A stretch of DNA of 64,000 bases from Candidatus Hermodarchaeota archaeon. Its GTDB lineage: Archaea; Asgardarchaeota; Hermodarchaeia; Hermodarchaeales; Hermodarchaeaceae. The DNA lies in NCBI GenBank assembly GCA_016839805.1, contig JAEOTO010000033.1, positions 1 to 64,000 on the forward strand, in the 5' to 3' direction. Each line of letters begins with the position of its first letter. Position 1 is the first letter of the stretch. Both the position numbers and the translations under genes were made by a program. This document shows positions 36,340 through 45,488 of the stretch, one piece after another. Under the pieces are notes generated by a model. The model was given only the letters and a program-made list of their open reading frames with translations, did not search any database and was not told the DNA's origin.

Positions 36340-37731
36340 ATGGAATCTGATGAATCGTTAGTAGCTATCGAACAACGGATTTTATCACGGTTAACGGCTC
36401 AAGATCAGAACCAATTGTCTAATTTACTTCGAAACATCATTCTATTCATCAGAGCAGTAAAGGGTGAACCTCTAATCGCGGAGGAGAAAAGCTATCCAGC
36501 TCATCCGTTGTTTGACCATTCAAAGCATTTTGGAGGTCGGGAAGCCGCAGAAACACTCCAGTATCGGTTAAGTCTTATTGACCGCTATGAGGTTACAAGT
36601 GCGCAATACATTGAAAAAATTTTGACCCTTGACTACCCAGCAGCCTATACAAAGAAATTGACAAAGCGTACTGCATTGATTCTTCGAGAGCTTCATGAAG
36701 ACCCATCAATTCCGAAATATAAATTAGCAAAAAAGGTGGGGACCACTTCTCGTGTAATTACTACGGAATTAAAGAAATTACAGCATGAGTTTGCTTTTCA
36801 GATCATTACATCCACAGACCCGCAGAAATTCCGATTAGTGAGTCAAGGTATTTTTTTCCGTTCTAAATCCACCCAGCATTCTGAGCAATTAGAAGATTAT
36901 TGTCGTAATCAACAGGGCTTTCACCGATTGTTTCAGTTAGATCGAGATATGATTAGAGGTGGCATAGCATTTCGATACCCAGATCAGCCTGAATGCCACA
37001 GAATGTTTGAAGAAAAGGTTCGCTGGCTGAGAGACGAATTTCTTGACGAATATTATCTTATTCGAACCAACGGTTTTTACTATTCTTTATCATTTAGTAT
37101 GTATGACCCAGAAACTAACTCATTTTCTTTTGACCCAGAAATCATTTCTGAAGCACTCACTTCGTACATTAAACAACAGCGAGTCACATTACCCGAGATG
37201 AAAGGAATCGACTATTCAAAACCGATTAGATTTGATCGCGCTGATTTTTTACTCGCTCACTCTTTGTATTCCACTGGTATCTTAGCACAGTCTGATTTCA
37301 AACAAAACCTCTTAAGACAACATGGCATTGATTTTTCAAAAAAAACCATTTGGAAACGTGAACAGCGGTTACGCAAAAAGAACGCTGCATATCCCATTAT
37401 TGAGATGCAAATTCCAGGATTTGATGAACACGTCTCTTTTATTGTTACTTGTTCACCTTTGGTTTGCACAACGATTCGCGATTTTGCCTCCTTCCTCCCA
37501 TATGTGATTTTTTTCAAAACTGATTCTGGTTGTATCTTTAACATTCAACGTCCAGCTCACAATCCAACATTATCCAGTCAACTTCTACATTCTATTCATA
37601 ATGAACCTGGTGTTTTAGATGTCAAATTACTCCGATATCAATGGCGCATCCTTTCAACCCGACATATTGACATCGTGGATTACTGGGATGAAGAAGAGCA
37701 GCGATGGAATATTGAAGAAGGCGCGATTTGA
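36340..37731 (+). CDS. large double helix-turn-helix regulator-like protein, paralog 1
   Basis: The 463-residue protein belongs to a family with four members in this window (also at 37757, 42863 and 49281). The shared layout is an N-terminal helical region (LLRNIILFIRAVKGEPL) and an HTH at about 105-150 (SIPKYKLAKKVGTTSRVITT). An alpha/beta segment holding FRSKS follows, then a second HTH near 290-360 (FDRADFLLAHSLYS, FSKKTIWKREQRLRKK). Another alpha/beta segment leads to a C-terminal WDEEEQRWNIEEG. A DNA-binding, ligand-sensing role is inferred from the Lrp-like pattern. GAGGT lies six bases before the ATG at 36340. Paralog 2 follows after 25 bases. Confidence 0.6.
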   Translation: MESDESLVAIEQRILSRLTAQDQNQLSNLLRNIILFIRAVKGEPLIAEEKSYPAHPLFDHSKHFGGREAAETLQYRLSLIDRYEVTSAQYIEKILTLDYPAAYTKKLTKRTALILRELHEDPSIPKYKLAKKVGTTSRVITTELKKLQHEFAFQIITSTDPQKFRLVSQGIFFRSKSTQHSEQLEDYCRNQQGFHRLFQLDRDMIRGGIAFRYPDQPECHRMFEEKVRWLRDEFLDEYYLIRTNGFYYSLSFSMYDPETNSFSFDPEIISEALTSYIKQQRVTLPEMKGIDYSKPIRFDRADFLLAHSLYSTGILAQSDFKQNLLRQHGIDFSKKTIWKREQRLRKKNAAYPIIEMQIPGFDEHVSFIVTCSPLVCTTIRDFASFLPYVIFFKTDSGCIFNIQRPAHNPTLSSQLLHSIHNEPGVLDVKLLRYQWRILSTRHIDIVDYWDEEEQRWNIEEGAI

Positions 37732-37756
37732 AGCATCAGGAAGGTGAAACCGTAGC

Positions 37757-39199
37757 ATGTGCCCCAACCGTCAACCGGATCTAAAGGACCTGAAACCAAG
37801 GCAAGACGAATTCACAATTTTGAAGCAACTAGTAGATACTATTCTGAGAAGAGCACAACCCAAAGAAGACAAAAATGATCTCAAATTATTTCTCACAAAT
37901 GTCCTTCTTTTTATTCAACGAGTGGAGGGATTAACGCTTTCAGAAAAAGAAAAGCAATATCCACCACATTCCCAGTTTTCTCATGCTACTTTTACTAGGG
38001 GCCATCAAACTGCGCAAGGATTGAAGAATCGATTAATGATTATCGACAGATATCGAATCAAGAATGCTCAACGTATAATCAGCATCGTTGCTTCTACAGC
38101 ATTAGCGACACCAAAAGCAAGACTAACTCAACGACAAATCAACATTATCCTTGAACTTTACCAAGAGCCCTTATTACGGCAATATGAATTAGCCCGGAAA
38201 CTATCAACAACTCCACAAATAATCAAACGCGAATTGGATGTTCTACGTCAACATTTTTCTTTAGCAGTGATTCATGATATTGACTATCATAAATTCAAAC
38301 TTGGATTTTTTGAAATTCAGTTTCGAACTAGATCCATTGATGCCTCCAAACGTCTAGAACAGTTCTATCGTAGAACCCCGCCCCTCTTTTTACACCAAAT
38401 TAGATTTGATCAAGACTATCGAATTGGATTTATTACATATATGATACCGGACCAGCCACGTGGAATTCGCCTTCTTGAAGATCGTGTTCAATGGTTGAAG
38501 GATGAGTTTCTTGAAGAATATACCCATTTCCGGTTAACTGGCGAAGCTGTCTCGATCTCCTTTGATAGTTATGACTCGTCTAACGGTGTATGGATGTTAG
38601 GAGCAAGAACCCTTGCTGAAACGATGCTGCAACATGTTCAAAATCGAGCTCAACCATTTAGACAACCACGGGGGTTTTTTTATTCCGAACCAATGCCGTT
38701 CGATCAAGTCGACTATATTCTGGCTCAGACTCCCTATATTTTTGGTAGAAAGAAACGAATTGAAGTGCGGGAAAAAGTCCTTGAACGTCATGGATATTCT
38801 CTATCGAAGGCGGCTATATGGAATCGCGAACAGAAATTATGGAAAGCGGGTGTCTATCATCCCACCATTTGGTTTAATATTCCTGAGTTAGAAGAGCTGG
38901 TCCAATTCAGTATCCAGGGTAGTCCTGAAGCTTGTGAACGAATCCTTCGAATTACATCCATTCTTCCTTATACTTACAGTGTAAGAACGGAGATTGGTGT
39001 GGTCTTTATTTTTCAACGACCAAGTCGCTGTTCTTCAATAACTGGATTATTAACGCGTTTGATTAGTCATGAAGAAGGAGTTTCCAAGGTAACCCTGTTC
39101 CGATTCGAACCCTCCTTTAGTCCACAAATGCTGACTCATACTGCCGATAGATGGGATAGTAGTCGACAACGCTGGATTCTCAGAAAAGACGATATCTAA
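37757..39199 (+). CDS. large double helix-turn-helix regulator-like protein, paralog 2
   Basis: The 480-residue protein aligns along its whole length with its upstream neighbour: helical N-terminus (LFLTNVLLFIQRVEGLTL), first HTH (LLRQYELARKLSTTPQIIKR), FRTRSIDASKRLEQF, a middle part with DEFLEEYTHFRL, a second HTH (YILAQTPYIFG, LSKAAIWNREQKLWK), and the ending RWDSSRQRWILRKDD. AGGTGA is placed before the ATG. A 25-base gap from paralog 1 suggests one transcript and a recent tandem duplication. Their targets are unknown. Confidence 0.6.
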   Translation: MCPNRQPDLKDLKPRQDEFTILKQLVDTILRRAQPKEDKNDLKLFLTNVLLFIQRVEGLTLSEKEKQYPPHSQFSHATFTRGHQTAQGLKNRLMIIDRYRIKNAQRIISIVASTALATPKARLTQRQINIILELYQEPLLRQYELARKLSTTPQIIKRELDVLRQHFSLAVIHDIDYHKFKLGFFEIQFRTRSIDASKRLEQFYRRTPPLFLHQIRFDQDYRIGFITYMIPDQPRGIRLLEDRVQWLKDEFLEEYTHFRLTGEAVSISFDSYDSSNGVWMLGARTLAETMLQHVQNRAQPFRQPRGFFYSEPMPFDQVDYILAQTPYIFGRKKRIEVREKVLERHGYSLSKAAIWNREQKLWKAGVYHPTIWFNIPELEELVQFSIQGSPEACERILRITSILPYTYSVRTEIGVVFIFQRPSRCSSITGLLTRLISHEEGVSKVTLFRFEPSFSPQMLTHTADRWDSSRQRWILRKDDI

Positions 39200-39203
39200 G
39201 ATT

Positions 39204-40109
39204 TCAGCGATAAGAAGATCCACGAATAATAACTTCAAAGAACCGATCAACAAGCCGTTTAACGATATCAACCTTTGTTACCTTCTGAAGTCCCTGCCAC
39301 CCGCTACTACTATTTACCTCTGTCACAACTAATCCCTGGTTGGTTTCGAGGATATCAACTCCTGTGTATTCCAAACCGATAGCCTTTGTGCATCGAATTG
39401 CTAGTTCAGCTAATTCTGAGGTTAGTTTACAGGATTTAGGTTGGGCACCCTGACGGATTGTAGTTTTCCAATCCGAGCCAATACGATACATCGCGGCGAA
39501 AGCTTCTTCTCCGATTACAAAGACACGAATATCCCGGTTTCCATGTTCGAGAAATTCTTGGACATACATCACATACCGATTCGCTTCATGTGCTCGGAAA
39601 ACTCGGCGGGCTATCTCGTGATCTGAGACCCGGGTCATTCCTACGCCCCCGGATCCAAATAGAGGTTTTACCACAACATCTTTGTAGCGTCGGAAGGCTC
39701 GTAATGCGTCTCGGGCGTATTGAGTGACTGTAGTTCGTGGAACTGGAATTCCTGCTTGTTCAAGTAAGCGGAGCGTGTAATATTTGTCTACAGCTTTTTC
39801 GATGGCATGAGGGCGGTTCATGAATGGGATGCCAAGACGTTCAAGGCAATGAAGAGTATCCATTCGTAGAATGACCTGCTCTAATGATCCCCCAGGCACG
39901 GCACGTGTAAAAACTCCTTCAAGTGTGGTCAGATCCTCTTTCTTGTATTGAATCCGAGGTTGTGTACCACCCACTCGAACCACTGTTTCGGCTACATCAA
40001 AGACCACACATTCAGCATTTCGTTTTCGGATATCTGCAACGATACGGCTAGTTTCCCAACCCTCAGGCTCAGCGGAGGCCACTCCCACACGTTGTATTGG
40101 TTTTCCCAT
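39204..40109 (-). CDS. RimK-like ATP-grasp glutamate ligase
   Basis: The 301-residue protein has the ATP-grasp domain of the RimK group: the dimer-like N-terminal domain, RPHAIEKAVDKYYTLRLLEQAGIPVP, then DVVVKPLFGSGGVGMTRV for nucleotide binding, VQEFLEHGNRDIRVFVIG, and EYTGVDILETNQGLVVTEVN for the metal site. Archaeal members add glutamate to F420 (CofF) or tetrahydromethanopterin (MptN). It lies six bases from CofE on the same strand, which makes a cofactor tail function likely, with CofF or MptN equally possible. Confidence 0.8.
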   Translation of the reverse strand: MGKPIQRVGVASAEPEGWETSRIVADIRKRNAECVVFDVAETVVRVGGTQPRIQYKKEDLTTLEGVFTRAVPGGSLEQVILRMDTLHCLERLGIPFMNRPHAIEKAVDKYYTLRLLEQAGIPVPRTTVTQYARDALRAFRRYKDVVVKPLFGSGGVGMTRVSDHEIARRVFRAHEANRYVMYVQEFLEHGNRDIRVFVIGEEAFAAMYRIGSDWKTTIRQGAQPKSCKLTSELAELAIRCTKAIGLEYTGVDILETNQGLVVTEVNSSSGWQGLQKVTKVDIVKRLVDRFFEVIIRGSSYR

Positions 40110-40115
40110 AATCCT

Positions 40116-40895
40116 TCACCTGCGAAAGATATCACGTTCTGCATCACGTAGAAGCATCTGTGCTGACCCCTTACCCCATTCATACGAATAGCCACGAATT
40201 ACAATGACAGCGTTTCCTTCATCCGCTTCGCCCATGAGTAGTCCAGCCGCCGATGCTAGTTCATCCGCTACTGCAACTTTTGTTGTTCGTAATTCGTATC
40301 CAAAAAGGTCCTTGAGACCAATATAATTCTTTAGTGGGAGTAAACCTGCAGTGCCAATAGCTAAATTGATTGCCCCTTCACGGAAAGGGCGACCATGAGT
40401 ATCCGAAATTATAACCGCAACCTCAACCCCACACATTTCATGAATGGTCTTACATAATTGGCTAGCTGAATGGTCTGGATCTTCCGGGAGTAATGTAACT
40501 GAATCCGCATCAGGAACGTTTGATGAATCAACTCCTGCATTAGCACAGATGAAGCCATGTGGCGTTTCGACAATTAAGTGACCTTGTTCTGCACGAACAA
40601 CACGCTTAGAGGCTTGTAGAATTACTTCGATTAACTCTGCACGTTTCTTTAAAACCCGAGCTAAATCCTTGGCAGCATCGGAAGGTGTAACTGTCGATAG
40701 CTTCACAGTTCGTCCTTCAGCACGAGAGATAATCGTCTGGGCAACCACAAGGATGTCACCATCTTCTAAAGGGAATTGATTCTCTTTGCTGGCTTGGCAA
40801 ATCAGTTTCCCTACATCATCACCTTCTTTGATGATAGGTAAACCTGGTAAGGTTTGAACAGTAAACAATGAAGAAGTTGGCTTCGTCACTGGCAT
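40116..40895 (-). CDS. cofE: coenzyme F420-0:gamma-glutamyl ligase
   Basis: The 259-residue protein matches CofE: LPGLPIIKEGDDVGKLI, LEDGDILVVAQTIISRAEGR, ICANAGVDSSNVPDADSVTLLPEDPDHSA, VAVIISDTHGRPFREGAINLAIG and GLKDLFGYELRTTKVAVADELASAAGLLMGEADE. It adds gamma-linked glutamates to F420-0. Its ATG starts the unit with the ATP-grasp ligase. The presence of CofE points to F420-dependent hydride chemistry in the organism. Confidence 0.95.
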   Translation of the reverse strand: MPVTKPTSSLFTVQTLPGLPIIKEGDDVGKLICQASKENQFPLEDGDILVVAQTIISRAEGRTVKLSTVTPSDAAKDLARVLKKRAELIEVILQASKRVVRAEQGHLIVETPHGFICANAGVDSSNVPDADSVTLLPEDPDHSASQLCKTIHEMCGVEVAVIISDTHGRPFREGAINLAIGTAGLLPLKNYIGLKDLFGYELRTTKVAVADELASAAGLLMGEADEGNAVIVIRGYSYEWGKGSAQMLLRDAERDIFRR

Positions 40896-41068
40896 TGTTG
40901 AGGTCCTTCGGCTCTCCGTTATTCCAACTTAAGAGTGTGCCGCCTTAGAAATCAATAACGAGAGGAAAGTTATAAAGACGAGAACAACTGCAGCAGTCAT
41001 AGCACCCGTGAAATTAAATCCCAATATCTCTTCACGGCTCTGCATAAAACCACGAGTGCGTGGATTCA

Positions 41069-41677
41069 ATGAAACACAAATTCATAAAGTACCACATCCA
41101 AAAGGATCAGCTCGTCCGTGTACCCAAAGACTACCTCAACGAATTTGGAACTGGCGACGTCTACCTTTTGGATACAGGACCCAAAATCTACCTATGGGTC
41201 GGAAAAAAATCTACACCGGACGAAAAATTCATTGGCGCAATTACCTCAGTTTGGAAAGATCAAGATCGAAAAGGTGCCGCCAAACTCATAACAGTGAACG
41301 AAGGCGAAGAACCTAAAGAGTTCCTTAACTTGTTAAATGGAAAAATCAGAGTTACGGATCAGGATACCGAAGGAATTCTAAAACGCGTTGCCCTTAAGCA
41401 ACACGAATTCAAACTCTTTCGCATCCACATTGAAGGTGACCTCAACCTCTATTACGAAGTTAAACGCTCCAAAGATTCCCTCGATACCGGTGACGTTTTC
41501 CTTTTAGACACCTATAATAAAATGTACATTTGGCGAGGCCAGAAATCCAGCGCCTTTGAACGCTGGGAAGCCATGACTATTGCTGAGGGCTATGATGACG
41601 AACGAGCTGGACATCAGGAAATAATTATCGTTGAAGAAGACGAAGAGCCGGAAGACTTCCTCCAAAGCCTAAAGTAA
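41069..41677 (+). CDS. two-domain gelsolin-like actin regulator
   Basis: The 202 residues form two gelsolin repeats. The first has GDVYLLDTGPKIYLWVGKKS near residues 27-46, followed by a helix and LITVNEGEEPKEFLNLL. The second has GDVFLLDTYNKMYIWRGQKSS and a long helix (ERWEAMTIAEGYDDERAG), then IIIVEEDEEPEDFLQSL. The D-x-FLLD strand and the W-x-G-x-xS turn are gelsolin signatures, and two-domain forms are characteristic of Asgard archaea, where they bind and remodel actin. The start may be ATG 41069 or GTG 41060. A TTATAA box is near 40970. No actin gene is in the window. Confidence 0.9.
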   Translation: MKHKFIKYHIQKDQLVRVPKDYLNEFGTGDVYLLDTGPKIYLWVGKKSTPDEKFIGAITSVWKDQDRKGAAKLITVNEGEEPKEFLNLLNGKIRVTDQDTEGILKRVALKQHEFKLFRIHIEGDLNLYYEVKRSKDSLDTGDVFLLDTYNKMYIWRGQKSSAFERWEAMTIAEGYDDERAGHQEIIIVEEDEEPEDFLQSLK

Positions 41678-41831
41678 TTAATCAGTTTTGAAAAGATGTA
41701 GGAAGCCAAGTAGGGGCTAAGAAACCCAGGCTTGAAAAGAAATGCTAGTAAACCCAAAGCCCCTCTTAACTTATTTCCCCGCTGGATACTGTTCCACACC
41801 CGTCCAGAATCCACCATTCTAACCCAGTCGA

Positions 41832-41871
41832 ACTCTGCTCCAGTGCAGGCGAGTAACCACTAGAGCAGAGT
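41832..41871. terminator. inverted repeat between convergent genes
   Basis: Arms ACTCTGCTC (41832-41840) and GAGCAGAGT (41863-41871) pair perfectly over nine bases around a 22-base loop. They sit between the gelsolin gene and a gene on the opposite strand, so they could terminate both transcripts. No strong T-run follows on either strand, so this is tentative. Confidence 0.35.
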
Positions 41872-41881
41872 GAATGACTGG

Positions 41882-42229
41882 TTAAGTGGCTTCATTGAGG
41901 ACAAGACTGAGGAACTGTCCTAATCGACCTGTGTGTTGAATAGCCTTGATGAGCCGAGCCTCGTGCGACGCCTTTTTCACGAGAAGATGATTCTCGCGGA
42001 CGACGGCGAGCTCCGTAAGAAGGTCGTAAAGACGACGAAGTTCCATTCGATCTACTTGCTGAGAGAGGCGTTCCAGGAGGCGAAACACATCGTCGAGTGC
42101 AACCTTCTCAAGTTGATCTACATTGTCCGCGACTTTTTGCGACCGTAAATAGGAGCGAGCCAAGCGTAATATTTGGTCGCTTGTATCATTTGTCCCTGTG
42201 GTCACGGCAATTCCCCTCAGGGTCGCCAT
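41882..42229 (-). CDS. small helical protein of unknown function
   Basis: I recognise no family. The 115 residues begin MATLRGIAVTTGTNDTSDQ and then appear almost wholly helical, with a coiled-coil look (ALDDVFRLLERLSQQVDRM, then ELRRLYDLLTELAVVRENH). An upstream start at 42301 is open, but it would overlap the neighbour. The ATG at 42229 begins one base after the stop of that neighbour and follows GGGGGTG. The two are thus one operon, facing the gelsolin gene tail to tail. Confidence 0.55.
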   Translation of the reverse strand: MATLRGIAVTTGTNDTSDQILRLARSYLRSQKVADNVDQLEKVALDDVFRLLERLSQQVDRMELRRLYDLLTELAVVRENHLLVKKASHEARLIKAIQHTGRLGQFLSLVLNEAT

Positions 42230-42230
42230 T

Positions 42231-42494
42231 TTACGCACCCCCAATGCTGGCGACGTTTGAGACTTTTTGACCATTCGGCTCAATACGGACTCGGACACCA
42301 CTAGGAGTTGCCTCCACGGTAATCCGACCGTTCAGGCCGTAGGTATCCTTCACTAACTCTATTAGCAAGGATCCGATTGCTCCGATTTCTCGGAGATCTT
42401 CATCACCTGTCTTAGGGGTAATGTCTATGTCGATAGGATAGGCATCAACAATGCCAATAATTCGCTGGGTTTCTTCCATCAGTTCTGTAGCCAC
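42231..42494 (-). CDS. small alpha/beta protein of unknown function
   Basis: From the GTG at 42494, 87 residues are read: ATELMEETQRIIGIVDA, then YPIDIDITPKTGDEDLREIGAIG, a helix LLIELVKDTYGL, and a two-strand end around ITVEATPSGVRVRIEP. I cannot place it in a family. A longer frame from 42581 is open, but GGTGGAG six bases before the GTG at 42494 sets the start. Its stop is one base from the start of the helical partner at 42229, so the pair is co-translated. The joint role is unknown. Confidence 0.55.
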   Translation of the reverse strand: MATELMEETQRIIGIVDAYPIDIDITPKTGDEDLREIGAIGSLLIELVKDTYGLNGRITVEATPSGVRVRIEPNGQKVSNVASIGGA

Positions 42495-42862
42495 GTTTTT
42501 CTCCACCTTTCTTAACACAACTGGGAAAAAACAGAAGAACGTGAAACCGGTGCTGAGGAGTTCATTAGAGTAACTGAGCAAGCCATACTCAGTCTAGTCA
42601 AAGGTCAGAACGGGAATGGGTTCGTTCCTGGGCACATTTTTCGGTTTTCACATCCGCATTTGCTTTTCCCTTGGCGAGTGTGTTTGCTGGAATCCAAGTA
42701 GACAATGTGCAACAGCCTTTATATGGGGGTCCTTCACTCCTATAACGGAGCTGACAAAAAACCGAATTAAAACAATAGAACCATCCAAAGCTTAGTTTGA
42801 ACCTTAAACGCGATTACCTCTAAGCTTTCTGATAATCGGGATTTGAGTCCTGTTCTACATTT
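42495..42862. other. intergenic region between divergent genes
   Basis: This stretch separates the two-gene operon on the left from paralog 3 of the regulator family on the right. A TTTATATG box (about 42718-42725) is the only promoter-like signal on the plus strand, which would leave a leader of over 100 bases before the next start. No small frame or RNA structure is convincing. Confidence 0.35.
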
Positions 42863-44356
42863 TTGCTGTTTCGTCAAAAGGAAACTTTTTATGGGAGTTT
42901 CTTTCTTTCTGACGATGGTGTGGCGCGCGTGCAATCTGTGGTCGAAGTGGCAGATTTACTCTCCACCTTGAAGCACAACATCCATGAAGTAACCCTCCCA
43001 AGTGAAGAACTTTTCGAAGTTGACCTTCTGCTTGATAATCTTCGGCTATACGCTAAACGGGTTAAGGGTATTCCGTTTGACGAGGATGACTACAAAATTA
43101 AGCCACACCCATATTTTGACGGAATGGTTCTTCCGCCCCGTGAGAGAATGTACAATTCTTTGCTACGACGGCTTAAAGTCATTCTTCGGTTTAACATTAC
43201 CTCATATGAAAAAGTGACGAGGGATTTATTACGTGGTCTAGTATCCGATGAAGTTGATCGGATTACAGGAAGAGAAATTCGCTTACTCACTTTGTTATAT
43301 CAGCGACCCAATACTCCTCAAGCTCAAATGGCTAAAGAGTTGAATATCAGCCTCCCAACTATGCGAAAGGATATCCGGGCTCTTGAGGAAAAAATTGGTT
43401 TGCGGTTTGCCAACCTGATTGACTGGGGCCGGTTCAAATTACGCCATTATGGAATATTCTTCATGACTGCGGATGTTAAAATTTCTCGTCGTCTTCAGAA
43501 TATCTTCAATAAAGAAATGTCAACATATTTGACCAGAGCAGTTTTTGATACAACTTTTCGACGAGGATTTGTTGGTTTTAGGCTTCCTGATCAAGGAAAG
43601 CCGTTGCAACTCTTTCAAGAACAACTCGAATTTCTCAAAGAATATCTGTTTGCGGACTGTCAGGTTCATGAAATTAAGCAATATTTCCAATCAACATGTT
43701 TTGATCACTTTGACTACGATACTAGTACATGGTTAATTGAAAGTGATGTTTCTACCTTAGGATTGTTGAATTTTGTGCGTGAGAACTGGGCGATTCTTCC
43801 TAAACCAAGAGGTTTGTCTAATACAATAGCACGTGCATTCGATCAACTGGACTATTATTTGGCTTCATTTCTCGTTGGTGATGGAAATGCACCAATGAAA
43901 AAGATTTTAGACAGATTGAGTAGCATTGGGGTTGAAGCTCCCCGCACAACAGTTTCTACACGGAAAACTCGCCTTTTGAAAGAACGCACGATGGAGCCAT
44001 ATTTTTGGTTCACTACCCCACAACTACCGTTCTTTATTTCATTCGCCGTTAAATGTGAACCTTATATTGCGGAGCAGATAGCGGTGGCGGTAGCTCAAAT
44101 GCCATTGGCTTTCGCCACAGTCTCTAATATTGGATGCGTAGTAAATGTGAGTGTGCCTGCGCGAAGCCTTGGAACCATATTGAATCTTCTTTCACTTACG
44201 ATTGAAGATGAGGGTGTGGAAGAGGTTTGGCAGATGCAGCAATTTAAGAACGTTGGATCTCCTGATCCAGCTCAAATTGCGCCTAAATGGAATGGTTCGT
44301 ATTGGAATTGGTCTGAAGAAGAATTCGAGATTCCTTCTCTTGGTTTAAAGTATTAG
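42863..44356 (+). CDS. large double helix-turn-helix regulator-like protein, paralog 3
   Basis: The frame is 497 residues from TTG 42863. Internal GTG codons at 42920, 42929 and 42938 are more likely starts, since the family N-terminus (LLLDNLRLYAKRVKGIPF) comes later. It shares the family layout: first HTH (PQAQMAKELNISLPTMRK), a middle alpha/beta part with LRHYGIFFMTADVKIS, a second HTH region (FDQLDYYLASFLVGDG, then TTVSTRKTRLLKE), and an ending KWNGSYWNWSEEEFEI, where the paired Trp residues match those of its paralogs. It is more divergent than paralogs 1, 2 and 4. A nucleotidyltransferase-like pair follows on the same strand. Confidence 0.55.
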   Translation: MLFRQKETFYGSFFLSDDGVARVQSVVEVADLLSTLKHNIHEVTLPSEELFEVDLLLDNLRLYAKRVKGIPFDEDDYKIKPHPYFDGMVLPPRERMYNSLLRRLKVILRFNITSYEKVTRDLLRGLVSDEVDRITGREIRLLTLLYQRPNTPQAQMAKELNISLPTMRKDIRALEEKIGLRFANLIDWGRFKLRHYGIFFMTADVKISRRLQNIFNKEMSTYLTRAVFDTTFRRGFVGFRLPDQGKPLQLFQEQLEFLKEYLFADCQVHEIKQYFQSTCFDHFDYDTSTWLIESDVSTLGLLNFVRENWAILPKPRGLSNTIARAFDQLDYYLASFLVGDGNAPMKKILDRLSSIGVEAPRTTVSTRKTRLLKERTMEPYFWFTTPQLPFFISFAVKCEPYIAEQIAVAVAQMPLAFATVSNIGCVVNVSVPARSLGTILNLLSLTIEDEGVEEVWQMQQFKNVGSPDPAQIAPKWNGSYWNWSEEEFEIPSLGLKY

Positions 44357-44417
44357 ATGCGTTCGGGCGAAAGGATTTTGTTTGTCTGAGTCCAAGCTAT
44401 GGGTCCTTTGATACGTC

Positions 44418-45470
44418 ATGGTGGTGGTGGATGTTATCCAAATTAAAGAATCGATTCGTGAAGGAGATTTCATTGAAACCCAAGAAGGACTCATATTCGA
44501 TGTAAAGGGATTAGTGCACCCACCTAACCGGGTTATTGCTTTTCTTCGTTATTATCCATCGCCAGAGGGTAAGAGAAAACGTGACGGAATCACCTATGCT
44601 AAAGTCTATCATTTAGCTGAACGATTTGACATCCTACGAAACCGGTATCCTCAATATCTGTATCAAGATCCGGTGTTTGGTCGGGAGGTTCAAGGGGTTC
44701 CCAATGAGAACGTAAATCGAGTTTATCGTCCCACTCAGGTGTTAGAGCACTTAAATAATTTAGAGCATCGTGATACCCTGCAACAAGATGTAGTAACCTT
44801 TGCGAACATAATCTGTGAATCTGCTCGGGTTAAGCTATCCGCCTTAGGAATCTCTGGGAGTATCCAAGTGAATTTACATGGACCTAGTTCAGATATCGAC
44901 CTCATTGTGTATGGAAGACGAGCAAGTCGGGCAGTTCAACTAGCCTTACGTCGATCACACCTTGCCCCTGAACAGGGAATTACTGGATACCATTTGGATA
45001 ATTATCGACAAGTGTACAATCTGAGATGGAGTGGAACTGGGATTCCGATTGAGACTATGTTGTTAGTGGATGAATTGAAGTCCATGCACGGAATATTTGG
45101 TGGTTACCACTATTTTATACGAGCAGTCTTGGATCGTGCGGAGGCAAAGGAGAAGTATGGAGACCGTACATATCACCAACTTGGTCAGGCACGGGTACAG
45201 TGTCTGATAACAAATGATCGTGACAGCCTCTTTACCCCCTGCCGGTATGAGATAGATGAAGTGGAATTTATTGAGGGAGAGCAAGTTCAGAATATTCGTG
45301 AGATTGTGAGTTTTCGTGGACGCTTTGCAGAACAGGTAAAACGGGATGAAAAGGTAATCGTGCAAGGGATGTTGGAAAGGGTCGAAGTAGGTAAGAAGTC
45401 ATGGGTACGATTCATACTGGGTGATAGACCAACGGATATCTTAATACCAAGTAGTTTGCTTGGAGTATAG
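44418..45470 (+). CDS. nucleotidyltransferase-like protein, tandem copy 1
   Basis: The 350-residue protein has an N-terminal domain (IREGDFIETQEGLIFDVKG, RVIAFLRYYPSPEG). A central region follows with ISGSIQVNLHGPSSDIDLIVYG near residues 155-176, which is the GS-x(n)-SDIDL pattern of nucleotidyltransferases with metal-binding Asp residues. The C-terminal part, with ACR-like YEIDEVEF and IVQGMLERVE, looks beta-rich. It resembles predicted archaeal nucleotidyltransferases whose substrates are unknown. A near copy lies directly downstream after 18 bases. Confidence 0.6.
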   Translation: MVVVDVIQIKESIREGDFIETQEGLIFDVKGLVHPPNRVIAFLRYYPSPEGKRKRDGITYAKVYHLAERFDILRNRYPQYLYQDPVFGREVQGVPNENVNRVYRPTQVLEHLNNLEHRDTLQQDVVTFANIICESARVKLSALGISGSIQVNLHGPSSDIDLIVYGRRASRAVQLALRRSHLAPEQGITGYHLDNYRQVYNLRWSGTGIPIETMLLVDELKSMHGIFGGYHYFIRAVLDRAEAKEKYGDRTYHQLGQARVQCLITNDRDSLFTPCRYEIDEVEFIEGEQVQNIREIVSFRGRFAEQVKRDEKVIVQGMLERVEVGKKSWVRFILGDRPTDILIPSSLLGV

Positions 45471-45488
45471 TGTGGGTGGGATTATAGG

